Shown: positions 6,669-7,278 of the stretch, piece after piece
Layout: every line of letters starts with the position of its first letter
How positions within the stretch are numbered: the stretch's first letter is position 1
Assembly (NCBI GenBank): GCA_012744295.1
Contig: JAAYIB010000097.1
Span: 1-7,278 of the forward strand
Reading direction: 5' to 3'
DNA length: 7,278 nt
Source of the DNA: Acholeplasmataceae bacterium
Lineage (GTDB): Bacteria; Bacillota; Negativicutes; Acidaminococcales; Acidaminococcaceae
The notes under the pieces: generated by a model
Databases searched by the model: none
What the model was told of the DNA's origin: nothing
Seen by the model: only the letters and a program-made list of their open reading frames with translations
Position numbers and translations under genes: made by a program

Positions 6669-7278
6669 ATGGAGTTTAACCTTGGTATTTTCCCGAATCT
6701 CGAAAAAAACAGTGTTGTCAGCGTCCTCGACGAACTCATTGATTTTTGCGGCAAGCACGACATTGTGCCCTATCTTCCCGAAGAAGTGGCAGCAAACTAT
6801 GGCTGCAGGAGTTATTCATATGGAGATGCTGAGTCGATGAAGCCTTTTGCGGCGGCTATGTCACTGGGAGGGGACGGTACGCTGCTGCGAATGACCCGCC
6901 ACACTGCCTTGTTGGAGATACCGGTTTTTGGAGTCAACTTTGGCAAGCTGGGATTCCTGACCGAACTGGAAATGCCCTTTTTATATGAATCCTTGCTAAA
7001 AGTCGCTGACGGGAAGTATCGTGTTGAGAAACGCAGCATGTTGAATGCGGTGATTTGTGACCAGAATGACAAGGAAATACTGTCGGCAGATGCCCTCAAT
7101 GACTTTGTTCTGACAAAGGGTCATTTTTCAAGACTTGCCCGGCTTGATGTCAGGATTGCAGGGCAAAAGTCGGTGGCATACCCTTCGGACGGGGTAATTA
7201 TTGCAACCGCGACAGGGTCGACAGCTTATTCGCTGGCGGCGGGAGGTCCTATTGTTTACCCGGGGCTTGACGTAAGTC
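6669..7278 (+). CDS. nadK: NAD kinase (3' partial)
   Basis: NAD kinase phosphorylates the 2'-hydroxyl of NAD to make NADP. The frame is open from ATG 6669 to the right edge, giving 203 full codons of an expected 280-300, so the C-terminal third is missing because the window ends. The signature GGDGT is at 67-71, with catalytic D69. It is followed by FGVNFGKLGFLTE and by ALND with N144 and D145, where many homologs have NE. The diagnostic TGSTAYSLAAGGPIV starts at T182. The N-terminus (MEFNLGIFPN) has the strand that normally opens this family. The start lies 5 bp after the tlyA stop behind a strong GGAGG. Synteny with tlyA is typical of Firmicutes, where argR and recN often follow. The product's NADP supports, among other things, the reductive MEP step after Dxs. 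Confidence 0.96.
   Translation, partial: MEFNLGIFPNLEKNSVVSVLDELIDFCGKHDIVPYLPEEVAANYGCRSYSYGDAESMKPFAAAMSLGGDGTLLRMTRHTALLEIPVFGVNFGKLGFLTELEMPFLYESLLKVADGKYRVEKRSMLNAVICDQNDKEILSADALNDFVLTKGHFSRLARLDVRIAGQKSVAYPSDGVIIATATGSTAYSLAAGGPIVYPGLDVS

Noticed and set aside
1..7278. A defence island, mobile element, CRISPR array or other novel multi-gene system
   Set aside because: All genes but the DUF2273 and TsaD-like ones are well-known housekeeping families in a familiar Firmicutes order. No repeats, integrase, transposase or toxin-like genes were seen.

Overview
The window is one continuous co-oriented block of housekeeping genes on the + strand of a Bacillota (Firmicutes) chromosome. In order it holds the end of a DUF2273 small membrane protein gene, nusB, a TsaD/Kae1-like paralog, xseA, xseB, a farnesyl-diphosphate-synthase-type ispA, dxs, tlyA, and the first two thirds of nadK. 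This order is the familiar Firmicutes 'nusB-xseAB-ispA-dxs-tlyA-nadK' neighbourhood, which commonly continues into argR and recN. A TsaD-like paralog between nusB and xseA, together with DUF2273 upstream, suggests Negativicutes or a clostridial relative rather than Bacillus. That placement is from memory of gene order and was not tested by a search.

Layout: positions 1-194 are the C-terminal part of the DUF2273 protein. Positions 216-3905 are a tightly packed run. nusB and the TsaD-like gene overlap by 14 nt, the TsaD-like gene and xseA overlap by 4 nt (ATGA), and xseA/xseB and xseB/ispA abut stop-to-start with no spacer. The only gap of note is 50 bp (3906-3955) ahead of dxs. It holds a perfect 14-bp palindrome and a GTG start behind an imperfect Shine-Dalgarno sequence. 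dxs, tlyA and nadK (3956-7278) then follow with 5-bp spacers. nadK runs off the right edge. No stretch longer than 300 bases lacks a gene. I saw no tRNA, rRNA, mobile element, CRISPR array or intrinsic terminator.

Functions fall into four groups. Isoprenoid synthesis is covered by Dxs (entry to the MEP pathway) and IspA (C5 to C15 condensation). Exonuclease VII is complete (XseA plus XseB). RNA-related functions are NusB (antitermination of rRNA operons) and TlyA (rRNA 2'-O-methylation). NadK supplies NADP, which the second MEP step consumes. The TsaD-like protein is the least understood member: it keeps the HxxxH and TDN metal-ligand motifs of TsaD but lacks the SGGHT histidine. All genes look intact by length and motifs, with no frameshift seen. 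I do not see a new defence system or other novel system here. The points worth a second look are the TsaD-like paralog, the palindrome before dxs, and a few translation-initiation details.
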